Origin: VRUE01 sp963824705
GTDB lineage: Bacteria; Actinomycetota; Thermoleophilia; Solirubrobacterales; 70-9
Reading direction: 5' to 3'
Assembly (NCBI GenBank): GCA_963824705.1
Contig: CAWGQE010000003.1
Coordinates: 1,364,001 to 1,428,000 of the forward strand
DNA: 64,000 nt
Part shown: piece by piece, positions 49,201 through 57,357 of the stretch
Layout of the letters: every line of letters starts with the position of its first letter
Position numbering within the stretch: position 1 is the first letter of the stretch
Made by a program: the position numbers and the translations under genes
Notes under the pieces: generated by a model
Databases searched by the model: none
What the model saw: only the letters and a program-made list of their open reading frames with translations
Told to the model about the DNA's origin: nothing

Positions 49201-49783
49201 ACCGGACGATCCCCTGGTTGGCCTTCTCCTGCTCGTCGATGCCGTTTTTCTGCACCTCGAAGTAGACCTGCTCGGGGCCGAAGGCCTGGATCAGGTCGTC
49301 GAGGTGACCGCGAGCGTCGTCGGCACGCTCTTCGATCAGGCGTCGGCAGAAGCGCGACTGCAGGCAGCCGGTGAGGACGATCACCCCCTCGGCGTGGGCG
49401 GCGAGCATCTCCATGTCCACGTTGGCCTTGCCGCGTGAGAAGCCCTGCAGGAAGCCGGCCGAGGTGAGCTTGACCAGGTTGGCGAAGCCGGCGTCGTTCT
49501 CGGCCAGCAGGGTGAGATGGTTGCGCTCGTACTTGGGCTTCTCCTTGATCGCCTTGACGTCGTCGACGAGGTAGGCCTCGAGGCCGGCGATGGGCTTGAT
49601 CCCGTGCTTCTGGCAAGCCTTGTAGAGGTCGACGGCGCCGTTCATCACGCCGTGGTCGGTAAGCCCCAGCGCCGGCTGCCCCAACTCCGCCGCCCGCGCC
49701 GCCATCGCGTCGATCTTGCAGGCGCCATCGAGCAGCGAGTACTCGCTGTGTGCGTGCAGGTGGACGGCAGCGGATGAGCTCAC
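46247..49783 (-). CDS. dnaE: DNA polymerase III alpha subunit
   Basis: The replicative polymerase. It is 1178 aa. An N-terminal PHP domain (VHLHAHSEYSLLDGACK, 7-23) is followed by the polymerase core with the catalytic PDIDIDF motif (about 397-403) and VGPGRGSAAGSIVSY, helix-hairpin-helix and beta-clamp-binding regions. A C-terminal OB domain (VTVGGIVAESKKIRTKSG) and a tau-binding-like tail complete it. The size and single PHP domain fit DnaE1. The start is GTG. It is downstream of the SIR2-like gene, with a 97-bp gap. Confidence 0.97.
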   Translation of the reverse strand: MSSSAAVHLHAHSEYSLLDGACKIDAMAARAAELGQPALGLTDHGVMNGAVDLYKACQKHGIKPIAGLEAYLVDDVKAIKEKPKYERNHLTLLAENDAGFANLVKLTSAGFLQGFSRGKANVDMEMLAAHAEGVIVLTGCLQSRFCRRLIEERADDARGHLDDLIQAFGPEQVYFEVQKNGIDEQEKANQGIVRFARELNRPLVGTADVHYLRREDFDNHAALLCVQTKSTLEAPKMSFDTNEFFLKSNEEMADSFAEWPEAIPTTLEIAERCSLEIELGSLLLPRYPTEDGEEPEAMLRRIAGEGLRARYGDPAPAEAVERMEFELGVIEEMGFASYFLIVWDFVRYAKENGVAVGPGRGSAAGSIVSYVLKITDLDPLAEGLIFERFLNPGRKSMPDIDIDFSVRGRERMIRYVGDKYGRESVAQIITFGKMAPRAATRDAARVLGFDYGSGDRLAKQIPEPIMGRSPSFEECLKSGQELKRTYDAEPDAKRIIDVAQGLEGIIRNNSIHAAAVVIADRPLHEVVPLQLAEDRNAPAAGNGGGKPERQYKIVTQYSMGPIEEMGLLKMDFLGLRNLDVIEDAIDIIERSRGGERVDMEKIPIDDAKTYAMLAAGDSTGVFQFESEGMRDALRKVGPTEFADIVALGALYRPGAMAYIPAYAKGKRDPSTVRYPDPRLRAITEETHGCVIYQEQLMEIARSMAGFTGAEADDLRKAIGKKKRDLMATMKDKFMQGLAESDTATAVAKDLWKLNEAAADYSFNKSHAACYGLISYRTAYLKANYPAEYMAAVISSVMNTKDKVPLFVNRCAEMGIDVLPPDVNSSDHSFVVSEKAIRFGLDAVKNVGHSAVEAILRAREDAQIASIWDFCERVDSRAVNKRAIECLIKCGALDSTGATRKGMLEALPAAQSAGQKAQEDAQLGQGSIFDFGDAAASEGEGGSSSSHHRPPISAAEFERRELLALEKETLGTYLSSHPLSEVREALRARVDCSLADLANKPDGAWVTVGGIVAESKKIRTKSGNQMMFATLDDIEGQVEMLVFKADQTESAGAIETDAVVIVRGRIDHKDRGETKLVVQEAERFEPDVEEMARASAAASAPAAPLRLTIDTASLGNPHLIEELKTVFEGHRGDAEVFLAIPGEDGRAREWKLGEEFKVRNSSKLLAELDHVLGADALAA

Positions 49784-49880
49784 GACTGCGGCCGATCATG
49801 GCAAGCGAGGCAGATGGCAAGTGCTATGAAACGCGCGCCTTCCGCGCTATATGCGCACGGAATTGAGCTGATGGACTTCG

Positions 49881-50963
49881 TCAAGCACGCTCGCGCGTCG
49901 GCGGGCGGCCGATTCGGCCGGCGTAGGGACGGAACCCCTTCCAAGGCACGGTCCCCCGTAGGCCCCGGGAGCCGAGCGGGTGAGTCTCGGCGTCGAAGAA
50001 GCAGACATCCTCGGCCTTCGTCTTGAGCCTGCCCCAGATTTCTGACTGGCGCTCGCGCAGGTGCTCGCCGTCCTCCCGAACCATCGAGATCGCCACGGGC
50101 CTGTCGGGATTGGAGTTGATCGCGTCGATCAGGTGGCGATCCTGCTCGCCGAGCGAGTGACCGAAGACCAGCAGGGCGCCGGACCGTTCCTTCAGCTCCT
50201 CATATGCGTGCGCGAGGTAATCGTTGCCCTCGATGGCGCGCAGCTTGTCGCGGGCCGAGCCCTCGGTGATCAACAGCGGTCGCGCCTCCGGGTCGGAGGG
50301 AATCGGCTTGCCGAACTGCTCGAGCAGAGTCTGGTCGGTCCCGGTGAGCTTTCGAGTTCTGCCCTCGCCATCGACGATCAGATGGAGCGCGCCGTGCAAG
50401 AAGTACGTCGCCGTGTTGCCGCCCCATATCTGGCAGTTACCCGAGTCGAAGGAGTTGTCGGGACCCCAGAAGCAGTCGCGAAACGCGGCGAAGTCCTCAT
50501 CGTGGCCGGTCGCCCAGTAGAGGATCAGGTCATAGCTCGTGCTGAATATGGCCTTGTATCCGCGCAGTTCGTCCTTGATCGTCGCGAGGGTCGAGTCCGG
50601 CACCTCCGACCTTTTCAGGTGGACCCCCCTGACCGTCGCGCCGAGCGCTGCCTGCACGCTGGAGAAGCGCCGACGGTAGGTCAGCGACGGCTGGCCGAGC
50701 ACCTCCGCCATGGCGATCGCGTCACGCAGCTTGCCGAGCGCGACCTCGAAGTTGCTCGTCCCGAAGCGCTCGAAGACCATCAGATCCCGCTTGTCGAGCG
50801 GCCCGTTCTCGGCTGCCTTTTCCGCCTCTGCGTAGAGGGATTCGTAAGCGAAGTCAGGCGAGATGTTGATCGAGAGGCCGTTGCCGACGAGCAGCGTGTC
50901 CCAGCCCTTGTCGGCGATCTCGTGCCAAGCGTGCAAGACGCCTTCCGCGGGGTGGCCCTCCAT
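49881..50963 (-). CDS. SIR2-like/DUF4917 family protein
   Basis: A 360-aa protein. It resembles DUF4917, a group with a SIR2-like nucleotide-binding fold: LLVGNGLSINIS (25-36), IFSTSYDLILYW (139-150), FLHGALHL (188-195), an ITEGSARDKLRAI segment and LLVFGHSLGEQDRHLIDAI (265-283). SIR2-like NADases are frequent effectors in antiphage defence, so a defence role is possible, but no partner gene is adjacent. The chosen start is ATG 50963. ATG 51005 and TTG 51035 are in frame, but the upstream part is AT-rich and promoter-like (TTGCAA, CACTAA). The assignment rests on motifs only. Confidence 0.65.
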   Translation of the reverse strand: MEGHPAEGVLHAWHEIADKGWDTLLVGNGLSINISPDFAYESLYAEAEKAAENGPLDKRDLMVFERFGTSNFEVALGKLRDAIAMAEVLGQPSLTYRRRFSSVQAALGATVRGVHLKRSEVPDSTLATIKDELRGYKAIFSTSYDLILYWATGHDEDFAAFRDCFWGPDNSFDSGNCQIWGGNTATYFLHGALHLIVDGEGRTRKLTGTDQTLLEQFGKPIPSDPEARPLLITEGSARDKLRAIEGNDYLAHAYEELKERSGALLVFGHSLGEQDRHLIDAINSNPDRPVAISMVREDGEHLRERQSEIWGRLKTKAEDVCFFDAETHPLGSRGLRGTVPWKGFRPYAGRIGRPPTRERA

Positions 50964-51124
50964 CGCGAGCAGAGGATATCCCGGATTTAGTGCTCTACCG
51001 CACATTAAAAGTTGCAAATTAGGAAAATCGACCAATGTTTGAGCTGACGCACCGACCCCGAAGGGCCCTTAAATTCACGCTAAAAGCAGGGGGTATCTCG
51101 CCGCGACCGGGCTAACATCGCTGC
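50964..51124. promoter_or_regulatory. AT-rich divergent promoter region
   Basis: This 161-bp gap separates the SIR2-like gene (minus) from the response regulator (plus). Positions 50995-51040 are the most AT-rich stretch noted in the window. On the minus strand TTGCAA and CACTAA could form a promoter for the SIR2-like gene. On the plus strand TAACAT (51113-51118) ends 6 nt before the GTG of the response regulator, suggesting a leaderless message. Confidence 0.5.
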
Positions 51125-51820
51125 GTGCTTGTAAATGAGACCGACCTTTCGGGAGGCCGCGTCCTCGTCGTCGAGGACGATCAGGAGATCGCCGACGTGC
51201 TGCGGCGCTCGCTGCGCAACGAGGGCTATGAGGTGCGCACCTCGGCGGATGGAGTCGACGCGCTCGACGTCGCCGCGGGCTTCGTGCCGGACCTGGTCGT
51301 CCTCGACCTGGGCCTACCGCGGATGGACGGGGTCGAGGTCTGCCAGCGACTGCGCGCCGACAGCGACGTGCCGATCCTGATGCTGACCGCAAGGGCGGAG
51401 ACCGAGGACCGGGTTGGCGGGCTCGACAGCGGCGCAGACGATTATCTGATCAAGCCATTCGAGCGCAAGGAGCTGCTCGCCCGGATCCGTGCCCTGCTGC
51501 GCCGCCGGCCGCCGCGCGGCTCGGCATCGCTCGAGGTCGGCGACCTCAGCCTCAACCCGGATACGCGCGAGGTGCGCCGCGGCGAGCGCGAGATCGAGCT
51601 GACCAACCGCGAGTTCGAGTTGCTCGAATACCTGATGCACAACGAGCGCCTCGTCGTCTCACGCGAGCGCCTGCTCGACGAGGTCTGGGGCTATGACCCG
51701 ATGGCGGCAACCAACACGATCGACGTGTTCATCTCCAATCTGCGCCGCAAGCTCGAGGCGGGTGAGGAGACACGGCTTCTGCACACCAAACGCGGCGCCG
51801 GCTACGTGCTCAAGGGCTAG
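51125..51820 (+). CDS. OmpR/PhoB-family response regulator
   Basis: A 231-aa regulator. The receiver domain has acidic residues EDD (17-19), phospho-acceptor D61 (VVLDLGLPRMDG), LTARAE and the switch lysine in LIKPFE, so it is intact. The C-terminal winged helix (about 135-230) has LTNREFELLEYL and TNTIDVFISNLRRKLE. MprA/PhoP-like in style. GTG start, probably leaderless. It is followed by its kinase. The target regulon is unknown. Confidence 0.95.
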   Translation: MLVNETDLSGGRVLVVEDDQEIADVLRRSLRNEGYEVRTSADGVDALDVAAGFVPDLVVLDLGLPRMDGVEVCQRLRADSDVPILMLTARAETEDRVGGLDSGADDYLIKPFERKELLARIRALLRRRPPRGSASLEVGDLSLNPDTREVRRGEREIELTNREFELLEYLMHNERLVVSRERLLDEVWGYDPMAATNTIDVFISNLRRKLEAGEETRLLHTKRGAGYVLKG

Positions 51821-51879
51821 CGGCATTCCGGCCGGGCAACTGGCCGGTTCGCTGGCGCCTCGCCGGCGTCTCCGCCGGG

Positions 51880-53256
51880 TTGACCCTGGCGATTCTGGTG
51901 CTGTTCGGGGTGATCGTCGGCAACCTCGCCGCGCAGCGCATCCGGGACGACTTCAACCGCGAGATGAAGGGCGCGGTGGCGACGCTGGCTTCTCAGGTCC
52001 AGATCGTCGACACGATCACCAACACGCTGATCGTCCGCGAGCCGGACCTGGGGGATTTCGTCAGCCCCAACGACGCCTCGGTGCGGATCTACGACTCACA
52101 GGGGCGCGAACTCGACGCCAGCCCGAACGCAGCCGAACTCGGCCCCCCCGTGCCCGGCATCCGCGACATCGGTGAGATGCGGGTTGTGACGGTCGCCCTG
52201 CGCAGCCGCCAGACCGGGCGAATCGCCGGCTACGTCCAGTACGGCCGCGACGAGCAGCACATCGACTCGACCGTGGGCCGGCTCTGGCTCCTGATCGCAG
52301 CCGGCGTACTGGGTGCAACCCTGCTCGCCAGCCTCGCGGGCGTGGCGATCGCCCGTCGAGCGATGCGGCCGATCGCCTCGCTGACCGCAACGGCGCGCAC
52401 AATCGCGGACACCGGCGACCCTTCCAGCCACATGCCACAGCCGCGTGTGGACGACGAGGTGGGCGAGCTGGCGAGGACGCTGGAGCGGATGCTCCGCTCT
52501 CTCGACGCCGCCCGCGCCGAGCGCGAAGCGGCGCTAAAGCGCCAGCGCGAGTTCGTCGCCGACGCCTCGCACGAGCTGCGCACGCCCCTGACCAGCATCC
52601 TCGCCAACCTGGAGCTGCTCCAGACCTCGCTCGAGGAGCCGGCGCAAGAGGACGAGCGGGCGATGGTCGACTCGGCGCTGCGCTCCTCCACCCGCATGAG
52701 CCGCTTGGTCGGCGACCTCCTGCTCCTCGCCCGCGCCGACGCCGGACGGATTGGCGCCCGCACCCGCTGCGATCTGGCCGAGGTGGCGGGCAACGCCGCG
52801 GCGGAGGTTGCGCCGACGATCGGCGAACGTGAGCTGCGGATCGAGAACGAGCGACCGCTCTTGGTCGACGGCAATCCCGACGAGCTGCACCGCGTGGTGC
52901 TCAATCTGCTCGACAACGCCGCCCGCCATACCCCACCGGGATCGAAGATCGAGCTGCGCCTTCGCGCCGAGGGCGCGAGCGCCGTGGTCGAGGTCGCCGA
53001 CAACGGTCCTGGCGTGCCGGCGGAGCTTCGCGAGCAGATCTTCGAGCGCTTCGTCCGCGGCGATGGCCCTGCCGATACCGCGATCGGCGGCGGCAGCGGT
53101 CTCGGCCTGGCGATCGTCAGCGCCGTGGCCAGATCGCACGGGGGCAGCGCCGAGGCAGGCGAGTCCGACCTGGGCGGCGCGCTCTTTCGTGTCCGGCTGC
53201 CCCTCCGCACCTCCAAGTCTGAGCGGGGAATTAACCCAGCTTTAGACCCGCTTTAG
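51880..53256 (+). CDS. Sensor histidine kinase
   Basis: The membrane kinase partner of the regulator just upstream. It is 458 aa: helix 1 (about 1-18), an extracytoplasmic domain (about 19-128), helix 2 (about 131-152), HAMP (about 153-205), HisKA with DASHELRTPLTSI (His about 230) and an ATPase domain with NLLDNAARHTPPG and GGGSGLGLAIV. The TTG at 51880 is the first usable start. In the same frame the preceding codons read as a natural lead-in (WPVRWRLAGVSAG) but contain no ATG, GTG or TTG, so the true start is unresolved. A strong terminator follows. Confidence 0.9.
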   Translation: MTLAILVLFGVIVGNLAAQRIRDDFNREMKGAVATLASQVQIVDTITNTLIVREPDLGDFVSPNDASVRIYDSQGRELDASPNAAELGPPVPGIRDIGEMRVVTVALRSRQTGRIAGYVQYGRDEQHIDSTVGRLWLLIAAGVLGATLLASLAGVAIARRAMRPIASLTATARTIADTGDPSSHMPQPRVDDEVGELARTLERMLRSLDAARAEREAALKRQREFVADASHELRTPLTSILANLELLQTSLEEPAQEDERAMVDSALRSSTRMSRLVGDLLLLARADAGRIGARTRCDLAEVAGNAAAEVAPTIGERELRIENERPLLVDGNPDELHRVVLNLLDNAARHTPPGSKIELRLRAEGASAVVEVADNGPGVPAELREQIFERFVRGDGPADTAIGGGSGLGLAIVSAVARSHGGSAEAGESDLGGALFRVRLPLRTSKSERGINPALDPL

Positions 53257-53292
53257 CGCCGCGGCTTAGGTTCCCCGATGGACGAGACACAA

Positions 53293-53334
53293 GGGCCCGC
53301 CGGTTCTCCCCAACGCGACCGGCGGGTCCTTTTT
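53293..53334 (+). terminator. Intrinsic terminator of the two-component operon
   Basis: Arms 53293-53304 and 53318-53329 form a 12-bp stem (one G-U) with a 13-nt loop, followed by TTTTT. It lies 36 bp after the kinase stop and just before the convergent rnj gene. Confidence 0.88.
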
Positions 53335-53342
53335 AGTTCCGG

Positions 53343-55004
53343 CTAGACCTCGACGACGACCGGCAGGATCATCGGCCGGCTGCGCAGTTTCTCGTAGACG
53401 AGCTTGGCGATCGCCTCGTGAACGTCTTCCTGGATCAGATGAATCTCGCGCGTGCCGGCCTCGGCGGCATCCTCGAGCGAGTCCTCGACAACGTCCTTCA
53501 GCTCTTCGACCAGGGACTCCTCGCCCTCGGGCAGGGCGACGCCGCGCACGATCGCCTCGGGATCGGCAACGACGCTGCCGTCCTCGGCGGAGATCGTCGC
53601 GACGACGATGAAGATGCCGTCGGCGGAGATCTCACGGCGGTCGCGCAGCGCGACGTCGTCGGGCTCGCCGACGTTGACTCCGTCGACGTAGACGACACCG
53701 GCGTGGATCTCCTTGCCGAAGCGCGCTCCGTCGGCGTCCAGCTCCAGCGGCAGGCCGTTACGACCCTGAAAGACGTTCTCGGGATCGATTCCGACCGAGT
53801 GGGCAAGGCCCGCGTGCAAGCGCAGCCGCTGGTGGTCGCCGTGCACGGGCATCACGTAGCGCGGTTTGGTCAGGTTGAGCATCAGCTTCAGCTCCTCCTG
53901 CCAGCCGTGCCCGGAAGCGTGGATCGGCGCATCCTTGGCGGTCACGACCGAGGCGCCGATCTCGTAGATGCGGTCGATCGTTTCGTTAACCGCGCGCTCG
54001 TTGCCCGGCACCGGCGTCGCCGAGAAGACCACGGTGTCGCCCGAGTGCAGCTGGACGTCGCGATGGTCGTTGTTGGCCATCCGCCTCAGCGCCGAGAGCG
54101 GCTCGCCCTGGCTGCCGGTGGAGATCACGATCACCTTCTCGTCGGGGAAGTCCTCGATCTCGCGCGGCTGGATGAAGAGGCCCGAAGGCGCTTTGGCGAT
54201 GCCGAGGTTGGAGGCGATGTTGAAGTTCTTGCGCATCGAGCGCCCGACCAGGGCGACCCGGCGGTCAAGCGTGACGGCGGCGTCGATCACCTGCTGCACG
54301 CGGTGGATGTTGGAGGCGAAGGAGGTGACGATGACCCGGCCCTTGCAGGCCGAGAAGGTCTCCACCAGCGCCGGCCCGACGCTCGACTCCGAGGGCGCAA
54401 TCCCCGGCCGGTCGGCGTTGGTCGAGTCACCGCAGAGCAACAGCAGGCCTTCGCGGCCGAGCTGGGCGAGCCGTGAGATATCGGCGGGGCGGCCGTCGAC
54501 CGGGGTCTGGTCAAACTTGTAGTCGCCGGTCATCAGGATCTTGCCCACCTCAGTGCCGAGGATCACGCCGCGCATGTCGGGGATCGAGTGGGAGAGATGG
54601 ACCAGCTCGAGCTCGAAGGGACCGAGTTGGACTTTCTTGCCCGCCGGCAGCTCCTCCAGCGGCGCGTCCTTCATCTTGTGCTCGTCGAGCTTGGAGCGCA
54701 CCATGCCGACCGTGAGCAGGCCGCCGTAGATGACCGGCGGCATGCCGATCTCGCGCAGCACGTAGGGCAACGCGCCGACGTGATCCTCGTGCCCGTGGGT
54801 GAGGACGATCGCCTCGATGTCGTCGACGCGGTCGCGCAGGTAGGAGAAGTCCGGTAGGACCAGGTCGATGCCGAGCATCTCCGGCGTCGGGAACATCAGG
54901 CCGGTGTCGACGACGACGATCCGCCCGTCGTACTCGATCACGGTCATGTTCTTGCCGATCTCGCCCAGGCCACCGAGCGGCAGAACTCGCAGCTTCGCGG
55001 CCAT
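53343..55004 (-). CDS. rnj: Ribonuclease J
   Basis: A metallo-beta-lactamase/beta-CASP nuclease with 5'-3' exonuclease and endonuclease activity in RNA processing and decay. It is 553 aa. Zinc ligands are in THGHEDHVG (69-77), a second His in HLSHSIPD, and MTGDYKFDQ. The beta-CASP part and PVHGDHQRLRLHAGLA follow, with a C-terminal dimerisation domain. It lies 3 bp after the dapA stop on the same strand; the dapA-rnj order is usual in actinobacteria. Confidence 0.96.
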   Translation of the reverse strand: MAAKLRVLPLGGLGEIGKNMTVIEYDGRIVVVDTGLMFPTPEMLGIDLVLPDFSYLRDRVDDIEAIVLTHGHEDHVGALPYVLREIGMPPVIYGGLLTVGMVRSKLDEHKMKDAPLEELPAGKKVQLGPFELELVHLSHSIPDMRGVILGTEVGKILMTGDYKFDQTPVDGRPADISRLAQLGREGLLLLCGDSTNADRPGIAPSESSVGPALVETFSACKGRVIVTSFASNIHRVQQVIDAAVTLDRRVALVGRSMRKNFNIASNLGIAKAPSGLFIQPREIEDFPDEKVIVISTGSQGEPLSALRRMANNDHRDVQLHSGDTVVFSATPVPGNERAVNETIDRIYEIGASVVTAKDAPIHASGHGWQEELKLMLNLTKPRYVMPVHGDHQRLRLHAGLAHSVGIDPENVFQGRNGLPLELDADGARFGKEIHAGVVYVDGVNVGEPDDVALRDRREISADGIFIVVATISAEDGSVVADPEAIVRGVALPEGEESLVEELKDVVEDSLEDAAEAGTREIHLIQEDVHEAIAKLVYEKLRSRPMILPVVVEV

Positions 55005-55007
55005 CGG

Positions 55008-55883
55008 CTAGGAGGCCACCGGCACGCCGACGGCGTCCAGTGCGTCGCGGATCGTCGCCCGCTGCTCGACATCGACGGGAACCATCGGCAGTCGCATGGC
55101 TCCCGAGGGGATCAGGCCGGCGATCTCCAGCGCCGCCTTGAGCGGCATCGGGTTGGTGACGATCCCAAGCACGTCATAGAGCGGCTTCAGGCCGGCGTCG
55201 ATCTCGCGGGCGCGCTCGAGGTCACCGGCCTGCGCGGCGTCCCAGATCGCCCGCATCTCATCGCCGACCAATTGGGATGCGACGCAGATGCCGCCAGCTA
55301 GACCAAGCTCGAGCGTGGCGAGAAAGATCTCGTCGTTCCCGGCGAGCACATTGAGGCCCTCAATCGGCCCAAGCTCCTCGTTGTTGGCCTGCTTCACGGC
55401 GACCACGCTGTCGATCTCGGCCAGCTCCGCGAGGTCCGCCGGGGGCACATTGACCACGACTCGCGAGGGGATGTTGTACGCGATCAGAGGAAGGTCGGGT
55501 ACCGCCGCGGCGATCGCTTCGAAGTGCGCTCTGATTCCAGCCTTGTTCGGCTTGTTGTAGTAGGGCGTGACGATCAACGCCGCCTCCGCCCCGGCCTCTG
55601 CGGCGGCCTTGGTCAGCTCGATCGAGTGGCGCGTGTCGTTGGTGCCGGTACCGCAATAGACCGCTGCGTCGGCGCCGACCTCCGCGACGATCGCCCGCAG
55701 CAGGTCGATGTGCTCGCGATCGTCGAGGGTCGCCGCCTCGCCGGAGGAGCCGGCGACGACGATGCCGTGCGAGCCATGCTCGACCAGGTGCGCGGCCAGC
55801 TTCCTGGCCGCCGCCTCGTCGACTGCCCCCCCCGGCTCGAAGGGGGTGGCCATCGCCGTTATGACTCCGTTGATCTCGCTCAT
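55008..55883 (-). CDS. dapA: 4-Hydroxy-tetrahydrodipicolinate synthase
   Basis: The first committed step to diaminopimelate and lysine, condensing pyruvate with aspartate semialdehyde. It is 291 aa, a TIM barrel. Schiff-base lysine K164 (VVAVKQAN), Y136 (YNIPSR), and the substrate loop SSGEAATL (46-53) are present. ATG 55883 gives the standard N-terminus. It sits between rnj and the amidase. Confidence 0.95.
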   Translation of the reverse strand: MSEINGVITAMATPFEPGGAVDEAAARKLAAHLVEHGSHGIVVAGSSGEAATLDDREHIDLLRAIVAEVGADAAVYCGTGTNDTRHSIELTKAAAEAGAEAALIVTPYYNKPNKAGIRAHFEAIAAAVPDLPLIAYNIPSRVVVNVPPADLAELAEIDSVVAVKQANNEELGPIEGLNVLAGNDEIFLATLELGLAGGICVASQLVGDEMRAIWDAAQAGDLERAREIDAGLKPLYDVLGIVTNPMPLKAALEIAGLIPSGAMRLPMVPVDVEQRATIRDALDAVGVPVAS

Positions 55884-55905
55884 CGCAGGCAGGGTACCGG
55901 GGCGG

Positions 55906-57348
55906 TCATCTGGCAAAGGTGGGTGCTGTGCGGTCCGCCCAGGGAACCGCCTGCTCGAGCTGGGAAGCGACCCTCAGCAGTAGGTCCTCACCCCCCAGCG
56001 GCGCGACGAGCTGCACGCCGACCGGCAGGCCGTCTGCGGTCCAGTGCAGCGGCAGCGAGATCGCCGGCTGCCCGGTGGCATTGAAGGCCGCAGTGAAACA
56101 GCCCGCGATGAAAGCGCGATGGAAGGCGACCATCGGGTCCGGCCCGGAGTCGTCGAAGGTCCCGAGGGGCGGCGGCGGCTCGCCCATGGTCGGCGTCAGC
56201 AGCAGGTCGAAGCCCGACTCGTGGATGCCGGCGAACATCCGCGACATCACCTGGTGCTGGCCGACCGCCTCCAGGTAGTCGCCGGCGCTGCGCGTGCGGC
56301 CGATCTCCGCGAGGGCCCAGGTCAGTGGCTCGACGTCCTCGGGCCCGACCGGCTGGCCGCCGATGATCCCGAACTGCTCGATGGCATGTGCCTGACCGGC
56401 GGCCCAGCGGACGAGGAAGGACTCGACGATCGGCAGGCTCGCGAAGGCGCTCAAGTCCGGCTCCTCCACCTGGTGCCCGAGCTCTTCGAGGGCCTTCGCG
56501 CCGATCCGCGCCGCCGCAACTACCTCGGGGTCGGCGTCCTGCTCGATGATCGTCTCGGTCCAGAGCGCGATCCTCAGCTTGCCGGGATCGGCGCCAACCT
56601 CCTCGGTGTAGGGGCGCTCCGGGGGCGGAGCGACGTAGGGATCGCCGGGCGCGGACCCGTGCACAGCCTCGAGCAGGGTCGCGGTGTCGCGGACCGAGCG
56701 CGAGACGCAGAGCTCGCAGGTGAGGCCGGACATGACGTCGCCGATCAACGGGCCCTCGCTGATCCGCTGCCGGCTCGGCTTGAGCCCGACGAGACCACAG
56801 TTCGAGGCGGGTATGCGGATCGAGCCGCCGCCGTCGTTGGCATGGGCCATCGGCACCATGCCGGCGGCCACCGCCGCGCCGGAGCCGCCGCTCGACCCCC
56901 CGGGCGTCCGGTCGAGGTCCCAAGGGTTGTGGGTGGCGCCGTGGGCGCGCGGCTCGGTGGTCGGCAGGATGCCCAGCTCAGGCGCGTTCGTCTTGCCGAT
57001 CGTGACCAGCCCGGCGGCGCGGAAGCGCTGGGCGAGATAGGTGTCCATCGGGGCGCGGAAGTCGCGCTCCTTCAGGTATCCCATGCCGAGGTGCAGGGGC
57101 TGTCCGGCAAATGCGGCGCCGAGGTCCTTGAGCAGGAAGGGGACGCCCTTAAAGGGTCCGTCGGGAAGCTCGCCCCGGGCCGCCTCCAGCCCTTCCTCGA
57201 AGAGTGGGTGAATCACGGCGTTCACGTCGCCGTTGGTGGCCTCGATGCGGGCGATGGCCGCTTCGACCAGCTCAGCCGGGGTCGCTTCCCCCTTGCTGAC
57301 CAGCTCTGCCTGTGCGGTCGCGTCCAAGCGCGCCAGCTCCTCCGTCAT
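55906..57348 (-). CDS. Amidase-signature family hydrolase
   Basis: A 480-aa amidase. The triad is K74 (FLLKDLG), Ser of GGSSGGSGAAVAAG (150-163) and S176 (GGGSIRIPASN). It is related to GatA, but the gatCAB operon is elsewhere and the C-terminal half differs, so a stand-alone amidase for a small amide or nitrile-derived substrate is more likely. It is inserted between dapB and dapA, which are normally adjacent. Substrate unknown. Confidence 0.9.
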   Translation of the reverse strand: MTEELARLDATAQAELVSKGEATPAELVEAAIARIEATNGDVNAVIHPLFEEGLEAARGELPDGPFKGVPFLLKDLGAAFAGQPLHLGMGYLKERDFRAPMDTYLAQRFRAAGLVTIGKTNAPELGILPTTEPRAHGATHNPWDLDRTPGGSSGGSGAAVAAGMVPMAHANDGGGSIRIPASNCGLVGLKPSRQRISEGPLIGDVMSGLTCELCVSRSVRDTATLLEAVHGSAPGDPYVAPPPERPYTEEVGADPGKLRIALWTETIIEQDADPEVVAAARIGAKALEELGHQVEEPDLSAFASLPIVESFLVRWAAGQAHAIEQFGIIGGQPVGPEDVEPLTWALAEIGRTRSAGDYLEAVGQHQVMSRMFAGIHESGFDLLLTPTMGEPPPPLGTFDDSGPDPMVAFHRAFIAGCFTAAFNATGQPAISLPLHWTADGLPVGVQLVAPLGGEDLLLRVASQLEQAVPWADRTAPTFAR

Positions 57349-57357
57349 GGCATGAAC

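Noticed and set aside
51800..51880. Programmed frameshift fusing response regulator and kinase
   Set aside because: No slippery heptamer or downstream stimulatory structure was recognised; reported only as an unresolved start.
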